DNA of 48,257 nucleotides from the NCBI GenBank assembly GCA_030602585.1, contig JAUVZJ010000010.1:1-48257 (forward strand). The letters are read 5' to 3'. Each line of letters opens with the position of its first letter. Positions within the stretch are counted from its first letter, which is position 1. Under the pieces are notes generated by a model. It made no database searches. It was not told the DNA's origin and saw only the letters and a list, made by a program, of their open reading frames with translations. The position numbers and the translations under genes were made by a program. The stretch is from Candidatus Methanophagales archaeon (lineage in GTDB: Archaea > Halobacteriota > Syntropharchaeia > Alkanophagales > Methanospirareceae). Shown here in pieces: positions 17,287 through 25,149 of the stretch.

Positions 17287-18381
17287 ATGATAGAAACGCT
17301 AATAAATGAGATAAGGAGCAGCATGGCGGAGAACAGGGTGGACATACCACTCTTAGAGCCACTACTTAAACCAGTGCTTACCGCCCCGCTCATAGGCGAT
17401 TTAGTGGCATTTTTATTGTGGAGACCGATTTTAGCATTCTTATTCCTTTTCACCTGCATGATGTTAGTATCAGTTTTTCTGGTCTGGTGGGAGCGAAAAG
17501 CAGCGGCGAGGATACAGTGGAGAGTGGGACCGAGGGAGGTTTCAAGACAGATTGGCGGGTTAATCCAGCCGGTTGCAGACGGGTTGAGATATATGTTCCA
17601 GGAGGTGATAGTGCATAGGGATGCGGATAAATTCTATTTCATACAGATTCCAATCCTTGCGTTCATTCCGTTTCTACTTCCGCTGTTATTCGTTAATGCC
17701 GGGAATCTCGTTCCGATAGAGACACCTTATGGGATACCACTAATGCTTGCGTTAATAGGTTTATTGCCCGTGATGATTGTGGCGGTGGGTTGGGCTTCTA
17801 ACAACCGATTCGGGTTTATAGGCGCAATAAGAGAAGCATTCATGTATTTCGCATACGAAGTTCCCTTTATCATTTCGGTTATCGCAATGCTTGTGCTGTA
17901 TGGGACAGCGAACCCGGTGGAAATAGTAAAGGAGCAAGGCATTTGGTGGGGGATACTTCGCAATCCTATCGCAGCGCTCGTGTTTTTAATCACAGCGGCG
18001 ATGGCGACCTCGAGGTTGCCGTTTGAGATACCAGAAGCGGACCAGGAGATAGCGTTTGGACCAAATGTCGAATATTCGGGTATTATGTTCGGGCTGGTGA
18101 TGATGATGGCATACGAGAAGGCGTTTATTTTGGGGTGCATGATGACCATATTATTCTTGGGGGGCGGTACCGGACCTGCGATTCCGATGTTGGGCGACCT
18201 TTCAGGAGCGCTGTGGTTCTTAATAAAGACGTTAATAGTGCTAATGCTTTTAACGGCGTTTTGCCGGGCTGTGTATCCAAGATACAGGCTGGACCAGGCT
18301 TTGAGTGCAGGGTGGTCTTCAATGCTTTCCTTAGCCTTAATTGCACTTTTGATTTCAGTAATACTGGGTGTGGTGATGTAA
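17287..18381 (+). CDS. fqoH: F420H2 dehydrogenase membrane subunit H (NuoH)
   Basis: 364 residues, eight or more membrane helices. The NuoH landmarks are WWERKAAARIQWRVGPREV, QPVADGLRYMFQE, FAYEVPFIIS and LPFEIPEADQEI. The last two acidic motifs form the path between the quinone cavity and the proton channels. It is preceded by GGTGGGGTGATG, a good ribosome-binding site, and ends six bases before fqoI. Confidence 0.93.
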   Translation: MIETLINEIRSSMAENRVDIPLLEPLLKPVLTAPLIGDLVAFLLWRPILAFLFLFTCMMLVSVFLVWWERKAAARIQWRVGPREVSRQIGGLIQPVADGLRYMFQEVIVHRDADKFYFIQIPILAFIPFLLPLLFVNAGNLVPIETPYGIPLMLALIGLLPVMIVAVGWASNNRFGFIGAIREAFMYFAYEVPFIISVIAMLVLYGTANPVEIVKEQGIWWGILRNPIAALVFLITAAMATSRLPFEIPEADQEIAFGPNVEYSGIMFGLVMMMAYEKAFILGCMMTILFLGGGTGPAIPMLGDLSGALWFLIKTLIVLMLLTAFCRAVYPRYRLDQALSAGWSSMLSLALIALLISVILGVVM

Positions 18382-18386
18382 GTAAG

Positions 18387-19115
18387 ATGAAAAAGATTAC
18401 AGTTCCGGAATATAACGTGGTGGATAAGGCAAAGAAACACACATGCGCTCTGGCTACGGGAGCACGTGAACTCGTAATGCCTGCGACCGTAACGACACAC
18501 TATCCGAGGGAAAGGAGAAAGGTAGCGGATAATTTCAGGGGCTATATCTTATTTGAGGTAGAGAAGTGCATAAATTGTTTTCAATGCGCTTTTGTATGTC
18601 CTGCGAATGCGGTTTGCATGAAAGAAGCGCCGAATAAGAAGTATTATCCCACGATAGATTATGCGAAATGCATTTTCTGCCATTTCTGTATTGATTCTTG
18701 TGCTGGCGGTGCGTTAAAGCCGACAAAGATTCTTGATGTGGCGTATAAAGACATAGATGAAATGCTTACGCTTACGGAAGAGATGATAGAACAACCGGAG
18801 ATAATCCGCGAGGATGTGCGGTCCGTGGAGTATGTGCTGACGAAAGAAGACCTCGTTCTGAAAAGGAATCCGGGAGAGGATTCCCTATTCGTTAAAGTCA
18901 CACCGCCACCGGAGATTCCGATGGTGAGCCAGTGCGTGGAGCCTGAGAGCTGTCTTGGATGTGGTATTTGCGAGGAGATGTGCGAAAGTGCTGCGATTTC
19001 GTCTTTAAAGGAGGATGGTATGGTGAGGATGAAGATAGATACTGATAAGTGCACGGGATGTGGGTTGTGCGTTAAGGAGTGTTCGATGCAGATATTAAGG
19101 TTAGTGAGGAAGTGA
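18387..19115 (+). CDS. fqoI: F420H2 dehydrogenase Fe-S subunit I with extra ferredoxin domain
   Basis: The ATG at 18387 gives 242 residues. The first half is NuoI: CINCFQCAFVCP (61-71) and CIFCHFCIDSC (95-105) bind two [4Fe-4S] clusters. A second 2[4Fe-4S] ferredoxin follows: CLGCGICEEMC (189-199) and CTGCGLCVKEC (222-232). NuoI normally stops after one pair, so two extra clusters are predicted. The added domain might replace a separate ferredoxin-like subunit or provide the docking path from FqoF. Longer in-frame sequence upstream overlaps fqoH and is unlikely to be translated. Confidence 0.88.
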   Translation: MKKITVPEYNVVDKAKKHTCALATGARELVMPATVTTHYPRERRKVADNFRGYILFEVEKCINCFQCAFVCPANAVCMKEAPNKKYYPTIDYAKCIFCHFCIDSCAGGALKPTKILDVAYKDIDEMLTLTEEMIEQPEIIREDVRSVEYVLTKEDLVLKRNPGEDSLFVKVTPPPEIPMVSQCVEPESCLGCGICEEMCESAAISSLKEDGMVRMKIDTDKCTGCGLCVKECSMQILRLVRK

Positions 19116-19188
19116 AGAGTTACACAAGAGGAAAGAAATAAAAGGCGGGATAAAGCATTCAAATATGATTTCTGTGTAAGAACGTGAT

Positions 19189-19494
19189 ATGCAATTGAAC
19201 GTAGAAAACATAAAAGGAAGAGAGCAAATAAAATTCACAGACCATGCGAGAATTGAAATGGCAAAGGATGGCATAAGTGCTGATGGAGTGCTGAAAGCAA
19301 TTGAAAATGGTAAAGTTATAGAGGAATATGTGGACGATAGACCATTCCCAAGTTGCCTTTTGTATGGAACATCAGATGAAAAAACGATGCATGTGGTTTG
19401 TGCGTTGCCCCAGCACATTAATATGTTAATAGTCATAACAGTATATATACCAGACCCGATGAAATGGATAGACTTTGAAAGGAGGAGGAAATGA
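19189..19494 (+). CDS. DUF4258 family protein, probable toxin
   Basis: 101 residues. FTDHARIEMAKDGISADGVLKAIENG followed by the beta segments SCLLYGTSD and MHVVCALPQHINMLIVITVYIPD fits DUF4258, a RelE/BrnT-like RNase-type fold often found with YgiT-type zinc-finger proteins. It overlaps the following gene by four bases. It lies between fqoI and fqoF and has no role in electron transfer. The toxin function is inferred from family and partner. Confidence 0.7.
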   Translation: MQLNVENIKGREQIKFTDHARIEMAKDGISADGVLKAIENGKVIEEYVDDRPFPSCLLYGTSDEKTMHVVCALPQHINMLIVITVYIPDPMKWIDFERRRK

Positions 19495-19733
19495 GGGTGG
19501 AGAAGTGCCCAATTTGTGGTGGAGATACGAAAGAAGACATTGTAGAGGTGCAAGAGATGATTGAAGGGGATGCCTATATTATAAAAGGGGTGAAAGCAGA
19601 GGTTTGTGTTCAGTGTGGTGAGAGGATGTATTCATTGGATGAAATGAGGAGGATTGAGAAAGCAAGAGAAAAGATAAAAAATAGGATGATAAAGCCGATA
19701 GAGGTGAGGAAGGTGGCGGTGGTATCTTTATAA
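19491..19733 (+). CDS. YgiT-type zinc-finger protein (MqsA N-domain-like), probable antitoxin
   Basis: 80 residues. CPICGG near the start and CVQCGERMYSLDE make a four-cysteine zinc site, as in the N-terminal domain of MqsA/YgiT antitoxins. The helix-turn-helix half of full MqsA is absent, so it would bind the toxin but probably not DNA. Overlap with the DUF4258 gene implies coupled translation. Confidence 0.75.
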   Translation: MRVEKCPICGGDTKEDIVEVQEMIEGDAYIIKGVKAEVCVQCGERMYSLDEMRRIEKAREKIKNRMIKPIEVRKVAVVSL

Positions 19734-19783
19734 TAACCGGTAATTATTATGCGGAAAGATGTTATAATCAAAAAATCGAAAAG

Positions 19784-19792
19784 CTTATATAA
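19784..19792 (+). promoter_or_regulatory. TATA box for fqoF
   Basis: CTTATATAA lies 25-33 nt upstream of the fqoF ATG. It implies that fqoF has its own, leaderless transcript and is not simply read through from the fqoJ promoter past the inserted toxin-antitoxin-like pair. Confidence 0.55.
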
Positions 19793-19816
19793 CCTCTTCC
19801 TAATACTACCTTAAAA

Positions 19817-20851
19817 ATGGCAACAGCAATAGGAAAATCGGAATGGGAAGTAAAAGTTCCCGAAAAAACGTTGAAGGAAAAATTGTATTTTGAGAATTTG
19901 AAAGCCACGGTTATAGATACAAAGTTATGCAGCCGGTGTTTGACATGCGCATGCGTATGCCCCGTGGATGGAATAATAGCACCAGATGGCGTGGAATTTC
20001 CGAATTATGAAGATGAATGCACTGATTGCGGTGCCTGTGTGAGAGTATGTCCAAGGTTTGTTTACGAGCCCAAAAGTGGTTTGGGCGATTATACGGACTT
20101 CATTGCCGGGCAGTCAAAGCGGTTCAAAGGACAGGATGGGGCAATGGTGACCGAACTCATCGTTTCTGCAATGGAGATGGGAATGATAGACCGTGGTTTG
20201 TTTGTTGGCAGGGATGAGCAGTGGACGACCGAGATTTTCCATGTGCGCGACCCTGAACAGCTTGAAATTCCCACGCTCGGCGGGACAAAATATACGTTTG
20301 CGAGTGTGCTTCCGGAGTTGAAGAAAGCGGCGAGGTTCACAAAGAAGGGTGTAGCTATTGTCGGAACGCCATGTATGGTTTCAGGAGTTAGAAAACTACA
20401 GCAGGAGTTCCCCTTTTTCCGTGAGAGGATAAAACTCGTTGTGGGTTTGTTCTGCACTGAAAATTTTCATTACGATGAGCTCACAAAATATCTAAAAGAG
20501 AAAGGCGTTGATTTCTCTAAACTCATTAAAACAGATATAACGATGGGTAAGTTCATCGCTACTATGACTGACGAAGAAGAAGTGAAATTCAAGGTGAAAG
20601 CACTTGAAGAGATACTTCCAAGCGGGTGCAATGTTTGCACGGACTTTACTGCGGTGGAAAGCGATGCGAGTGTGGGCAGTGTGGGTAGTGCAGCGGGATT
20701 TTCAACGGTAGTGGTGCGCGAAGAGAATGCGAAGAAGATTATAGATTTCATCAAAAAGAAGGGCTATGCGGAGTTTGGTGAGGCAAAGCCGGAAGAACTG
20801 GGCTTCCTTATCGGGCATAAGAAGAAGAGGGAGGGGAATATTGTAAAATAA
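19817..20851 (+). CDS. fqoF: F420H2 dehydrogenase electron-input subunit F (FrhB-like)
   Basis: 344 residues. Two ferredoxin motifs open the protein: CSRCLTCACVCP (38-49) and CTDCGACVRVCP (68-79). The rest is the FrhB/FdhB domain that binds FAD and F420: GQSKRFKGQDGAMVTELI, VGTPCMVSGVRKL, GLFCTENFHYDEL and CNVCTDFTAVESDASVGSVGSA. It oxidises reduced F420 and passes electrons to the clusters of FqoI. Its position directly after the fqo genes, as in A. fulgidus, supports the assignment over other FrhB paralogues. Confidence 0.92.
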   Translation: MATAIGKSEWEVKVPEKTLKEKLYFENLKATVIDTKLCSRCLTCACVCPVDGIIAPDGVEFPNYEDECTDCGACVRVCPRFVYEPKSGLGDYTDFIAGQSKRFKGQDGAMVTELIVSAMEMGMIDRGLFVGRDEQWTTEIFHVRDPEQLEIPTLGGTKYTFASVLPELKKAARFTKKGVAIVGTPCMVSGVRKLQQEFPFFRERIKLVVGLFCTENFHYDELTKYLKEKGVDFSKLIKTDITMGKFIATMTDEEEVKFKVKALEEILPSGCNVCTDFTAVESDASVGSVGSAAGFSTVVVREENAKKIIDFIKKKGYAEFGEAKPEELGFLIGHKKKREGNIVK

Positions 20852-20852
20852 T

Positions 20853-21644
20853 CTATTCCTCCAAATCACATACTTTTCCTATATACGTCCCATCCAACAA
20901 GTACACTTCCATATCCTCCATGCGAAGAAGCTTTGAGGCTATGGGTCCCAGAAGCGTTTTATTCGCGGAATTAAAAGTTACGCCACCACATATTTCGTTA
21001 AACGCAGGCATTATTATTACACGGGGGTCACTCCAACTGCTTATCTCCGGATATTGCTTCTTTACCGCTTCATAATCGCATTTAGCACGAATCCATACAC
21101 TTTTTATGCTCGTATAATTTGTGCCTGGACTTACAAGTCGTATCCTTGGATGATTGTGCCCAACCAGAATATATTTTGCAGAGAATAAATCTTGTGAAGG
21201 CCATGAATGCCCATGTGTATATCCCACGTGGTCCAGCAAAAATCCTTTTGCACTTTTAATATATATCTGGTGCTTTGGCTTCCGCTCTGGCTCTGTCGCT
21301 TCTGGCAGCAGTTTGTTTAAACGTCCATCGTGATTCCCTTTAGCCACGTACACAGGAGCATACTCAGCCAGCTCGGTTAAGAAAAAGGGCACTTCTTTTC
21401 TATCCAGAAACGATATTTTTGGGACTGCGTGCTTTACGTCGCCCAGCAAGACTATCACATCAGGTTCAGCAGCTTTTACACACTTTATCGCTTTTTCTAA
21501 CAATTTATCCGTTTGACTGCCGATATTTATTCCTTTTTGTCTTAGTTCCGCTTCTATGCCTAAATGCAGGTCTGCAATCACTAAAGCTTTAAGTTCATTC
21601 TCTACAACCATCGCCGCTTCGTCTATCAATGGTTTTATTTCCAT
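20853..21644 (-). CDS. Calcineurin-like metallophosphoesterase
   Basis: 263 residues from the ATG at 21644 (MEIKPLIDEAAM). The metallophosphoesterase motifs appear in order: ADLHLGIE, LLGDVKH, AKGNHDGR, GYTHGHSWPS and LVGHNHPRI. It fits the archaeal group of predicted phosphoesterases (COG1407-like). Substrate is unknown. A longer frame upstream overlaps the 5' end of pelota on the other strand and is unlikely. The gene ends two bases after the convergent fqoF stop codon. The two genes flanking the 88-nt gap (this one and pelota) are divergent. Confidence 0.85.
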   Translation of the reverse strand: MEIKPLIDEAAMVVENELKALVIADLHLGIEAELRQKGINIGSQTDKLLEKAIKCVKAAEPDVIVLLGDVKHAVPKISFLDRKEVPFFLTELAEYAPVYVAKGNHDGRLNKLLPEATEPERKPKHQIYIKSAKGFLLDHVGYTHGHSWPSQDLFSAKYILVGHNHPRIRLVSPGTNYTSIKSVWIRAKCDYEAVKKQYPEISSWSDPRVIIMPAFNEICGGVTFNSANKTLLGPIASKLLRMEDMEVYLLDGTYIGKVCDLEE

Positions 21645-21689
21645 TTTCTTTATAACCGCAAGATCACACGGATATTCATTAAAAATAAA

Positions 21690-21731
21690 TATTTCTTTTG
21701 GTAAAGCTTTTTTTTCTAAGAAAAGGTTTTT
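21690..21731 (+). repeat. Dispersed palindromic repeat, copy 2
   Basis: TATTTCTTTTGGTAAAGC, then a T-rich core, CTAAGAAAAGG and a T run. It matches the reverse complement of 7590-7630 nearly throughout. It ends one base before the pelota ATG, so it forms that gene's leader or promoter-proximal DNA and could fold over the start region. Confidence 0.55.
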
Positions 21732-21732
21732 G

Positions 21733-22851
21733 ATGAAGGTCGTAAAGAAGAAGCTGAAAACGAAGGAGAAGGAGAGCGGAGAAAGAAAGCGTATAGGTGA
21801 AATTTCTCTAATCCCCGAATCGTTAGACGATTTATGGCATCTCAAGCATGTGATAGAAGAAGGTGACCTCGTGTATTCGGTTACGTATAGGAGGATAGAA
21901 GAGGCAACCGATAAGATAAGACCGGATAAGGCAGAAAAAAAGCCGCTTAAATTGGGTATAAGAGCGGAAAGCATTGAATTTCACAAATTCTCTCGCAGAT
22001 TGCGTATAAAGGGCGTGATTGAGATGGGATTGGATACTGAATTAGGCTCTTATCATACATTTAACGTCGAACCCGGTGTGGAGCTTTCCATCGTGAAGGA
22101 CTGGAAAGAACATCAGCTAAGAAGGGTGAGAGAAGCGGAAAAAGCCGTGGCGTCTCCTGATGTAATTGTAGTTACAATAGAAGAAGGGGAGGCAGTTGCC
22201 GGTATAGTAAGACAGTATGGAGTGGATGAGCTTTTTTCAATAAGGTATGGTTCCGGGAAAGGTATGGACAAAGGAGAGGGTAGTAAAAAGGACTTTTTTT
22301 ACGAGGTGTTGAAGCAGTTAAAAAACTCTTTTCTATCTACTGGTGCAGAAGCAGTAATCATTGCGGGTCCCGGCTTCATAAAGGACGATTTCTTTTCTTT
22401 ATTGAAGGATAAGGATGTGGAATTAGCGAATCGGGCAAGAATAGAGCAGGCTTCTTCAATAGGCATGTCCGGGTTCATGGAAGTGTTGAAAAGAGGAGCT
22501 GTGGAAGAACTAAAAAAGGAGGAGCGGCTAACAAAGGAAGTTAAGCTGATGGACAGGTTAATGGAAGAGATAAGCAAGGAAAAGGATGGAAAGGCGGTGT
22601 ATGGAAAAGAAGGGGTGAGAATGGCGTTGGAGTATGGTGCAATAGAAACATTACTGGTCAGTGATGAAAAGCTCATGAAGGCGAAAATGGAAGAAGGAGA
22701 GAAAGAATCAGAGATAGAAAGCATGCTCGAAGCAGTAGAAAGAGAAAGAGGGAATATAGTGGTGTTCAGCACCGAGTTCGAGCCGGGTAAGAGGCTAAAC
22801 GCCTTAGGAGGAATTGCAGCAATACTGCGATTCAGGATTAAACCCTTTTAG
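21733..22851 (+). CDS. pelA: Pelota (Dom34/aRF1-like) ribosome rescue factor
   Basis: The ATG at 21733 gives 372 residues, normal for archaeal pelota. The N-terminal Sm-like domain has ISLIPESLDDLWHLKHVIEEGDLV, a strong signature. The middle eRF1-like domain has VAGIVRQYGVDEL and VIIAGPGFIKDDF, and the C-terminal domain has ALEYGAIETLLVSDE and VFSTEFEPGKRLNALGGIAAILRF. It lacks GGQ, as expected. With aEF1A and ABCE1 it splits stalled ribosomes. The leader consists of the palindromic repeat described at 21690. Confidence 0.93.
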   Translation: MKVVKKKLKTKEKESGERKRIGEISLIPESLDDLWHLKHVIEEGDLVYSVTYRRIEEATDKIRPDKAEKKPLKLGIRAESIEFHKFSRRLRIKGVIEMGLDTELGSYHTFNVEPGVELSIVKDWKEHQLRRVREAEKAVASPDVIVVTIEEGEAVAGIVRQYGVDELFSIRYGSGKGMDKGEGSKKDFFYEVLKQLKNSFLSTGAEAVIIAGPGFIKDDFFSLLKDKDVELANRARIEQASSIGMSGFMEVLKRGAVEELKKEERLTKEVKLMDRLMEEISKEKDGKAVYGKEGVRMALEYGAIETLLVSDEKLMKAKMEEGEKESEIESMLEAVERERGNIVVFSTEFEPGKRLNALGGIAAILRFRIKPF

Positions 22852-22990
22852 AAAAAGCGTTTACGGAAAAAATATATATTTTCGAAGACCTATTTGGATG
22901 GACGGTGATACAATACATATAAACTTGAATGAGACAGAGCCAGACCAATTCCATCTTATAGATTACTCCATTACGTAAGTAGATAATTAA

Positions 22991-23046
22991 CACTAATGCG
23001 ATAAATGATTTTTCTAACTCTCTGCGTTCTCTGCGGTAAACAAGTA
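22991..23046 (-). repeat. Dispersed CGCAGAG-type repeat, copy 1
   Basis: On the minus strand: GTACTTGTTTACCGCAGAG, AACGCAGAGAG, then AGAAAAATCATTTATC. The same sequence, with extra CGCAGAG/ACAGAG units, recurs at 44961-45020. It lies between the convergent pelota and lonB 3' ends. Confidence 0.65.
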
Positions 23047-23057
23047 CGATTAAACAA

Positions 23058-25004
23058 TTATTGCTGGACTATCTGTTTATCCACAACACCCTCGGGAATA
23101 ATCTTCTCCACTCCCGTTGTGAAACTCCTTATCTTCTCTATGAACTTCTTTTTCATTTTTCCCACCAAAGCACGTTCAAGCACGTCCTCTATTGTCACCA
23201 CAGGTATTATTTTCACCTTATCCTTATACCTGTCTTCGATAAGCACATCATTCAGGTTTGCCTGTGGTATTAATACTTCTCCAAAGCCAGCCTGTACTGC
23301 CGCCTCCACCTTCGGCGTTATTCCTCCCACTGGCAACACGTCACCTCGCACGGACAAAGAACCAGTCATCGCCACACTCTGGTCCACCGGGATATTCTCC
23401 AGTGATGATATAACCGCAGTAGCAACGGAAATGCTGGCTGAATCTCCCTCCACTCCTTCATGCGTGCCTACAAATTGAATGTGAATGTCTTTGCTGGATA
23501 TGTCCTTCCCGGTGAATTTCTTGAATATCGCCGAAACATTTTGCACCGCTTCCTGTGCTATTTCCTGCAATCTACCAGTTGCTATTACCCGTCCTTCCTC
23601 TCTCGATTGTGCTGGCGTAACTTCTGCGATTATGGGTAGCATCACACCAGAATCTCCCACTACTGCGAGTCCATTCACCTTGCCTATCGCAAACCCTTCG
23701 GTTTGGAACAATTTATAATCCTTCTTGTGCTCAAGATATTCATCAGCCACTTGCTGCTCCACCGACCTCGCCATCGCCTTTGCATTTATCACGTGTTCGC
23801 CGGTCGTATATTTGGCACCTTCAGCACGAGCAATATCTCCTGCCACACGCACCAATCCACCAAGGTCTCTTAAAATGAGGGTGAGATGCCCTTTTCTGCC
23901 TGACCTTCTCCTCGCTTCCCTTATTAACACTTCCACTCCACTCCTATCAAAATGAGGTATCTTTTTGTCCTTCTTTACCTCCTGAGCAATGAACCTGACG
24001 AGTTTTTTTCTGTTCTCCACCGTATCGTCCATCGTATCTTTCATGTATATTTCGTATCCATAGCCTTTTATTCGAGAACGGAGAGCAGGATGCATACCGG
24101 CTACGGCATCCAGATTGCCAGCCGCGATCATGATGAAATCACATGGTACTGGGTCGGTTTTTACCATAGCTCCTGCACTTCTCTCTGATTGCCCTGTTAT
24201 CTGATATTCCTTCTCCTGCAATGCAGTGAGCAGGTTTTGCTGCGCTTCTATCCTCAACGTGTTTATTTCATCTATGAAAAGAACGCCTTTATGCGCCTTG
24301 TGGATAGCACCCGCTTCTACTCTATCGTGTGCTGGCGTCTCCAATCCTCCTGACTGATAAGGGTCATGCCTGACATCGCCAAGCAAAGCTCCGGAATGAG
24401 TTCCTGTCGCATCCACGAATGGTGCGGTCTCATGTCCAGCATTGGTAACAAGCAACTTCGGCATCATCGTCTCCTCCTTCGGCATTATCCACCTCAGCAC
24501 TAAAAGTACAACAGCAGCGGCAATTATCGCCCATAAAAATGCCATCGGCTGACCTTGAATGGCTAAAACAAAACCAAAGCCAATGATAAGTAAAAAAGTG
24601 AACATAAGAAAAGTATTCCGCATCTGAACGCGTTTTCTCACTTCCAACTTCTGTGCATCTACTATCTCCTTTCCTTTACCACGAGGAACAACCCTTATCT
24701 TTGGATTGTTTTTATCCTCTGCATTGGGATACGTCAGTATATCCTGCAATTCCTCCTTTGGCAGTAATTCCGCCATGCTACTTCCAAGCATTGACTTACC
24801 CGTGCCAGGCGTGCCTATCAGCATCACATGTCTTCTCTGCTTAGCCGCCTTTTTTATCACTTCCACGCCGGGTTCCTGTCCTATTACCTGGTCTATCAGC
24901 AACTTTGGAACTTCTACTTCCTCCGTTGTTTTTGATTCCATACCTGCTAACAGGTCGGTTTCCACTTGCTCATCCTTATCGCTTACCTCATTTGATTCAG
25001 GCAT
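23058..25004 (-). CDS. lonB: Archaeal membrane-bound Lon protease (LonB)
   Basis: 648 residues. Walker A is GTPGTGKS (64-71). Two membrane helices at about 131-150 and 153-174 are inserted between Walker A and Walker B (VLFIDE, near 241-246), the hallmark of LonB. The C-terminal protease domain has HEGVEGDSAS with catalytic Ser near 522 and TPKVEAA with Lys near 565. It is the ATP-dependent protease of the archaeal membrane, degrading damaged or regulatory proteins. GAGGATAATGC precedes the ATG. Confidence 0.95.
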   Translation of the reverse strand: MPESNEVSDKDEQVETDLLAGMESKTTEEVEVPKLLIDQVIGQEPGVEVIKKAAKQRRHVMLIGTPGTGKSMLGSSMAELLPKEELQDILTYPNAEDKNNPKIRVVPRGKGKEIVDAQKLEVRKRVQMRNTFLMFTFLLIIGFGFVLAIQGQPMAFLWAIIAAAVVLLVLRWIMPKEETMMPKLLVTNAGHETAPFVDATGTHSGALLGDVRHDPYQSGGLETPAHDRVEAGAIHKAHKGVLFIDEINTLRIEAQQNLLTALQEKEYQITGQSERSAGAMVKTDPVPCDFIMIAAGNLDAVAGMHPALRSRIKGYGYEIYMKDTMDDTVENRKKLVRFIAQEVKKDKKIPHFDRSGVEVLIREARRRSGRKGHLTLILRDLGGLVRVAGDIARAEGAKYTTGEHVINAKAMARSVEQQVADEYLEHKKDYKLFQTEGFAIGKVNGLAVVGDSGVMLPIIAEVTPAQSREEGRVIATGRLQEIAQEAVQNVSAIFKKFTGKDISSKDIHIQFVGTHEGVEGDSASISVATAVISSLENIPVDQSVAMTGSLSVRGDVLPVGGITPKVEAAVQAGFGEVLIPQANLNDVLIEDRYKDKVKIIPVVTIEDVLERALVGKMKKKFIEKIRSFTTGVEKIIPEGVVDKQIVQQ

Positions 25005-25149
25005 TGCATTATCCTCACTCTCTTTTTTATCCTCTTATTTATTAATATAAATGTCTTCTTAAGATAAATGAATTACCCTTTTTTTCTTATTTAAAGTTAT
25101 TTATCCATTTAAATTTATTTAGGATTTCCCACTCTTTACTTTACGTTCC

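Noticed and set aside
18135-18386. Extended N-terminus of fqoI
   Set aside because: Lies within fqoH in another frame; the ATG at 18387 gives the normal NuoI start.
21645-21974. 110-codon N-terminal extension of the metallophosphoesterase
   Set aside because: It would overlap the start and first domain of pelota on the other strand; the metallophosphoesterase fold begins properly at the ATG at 21644.
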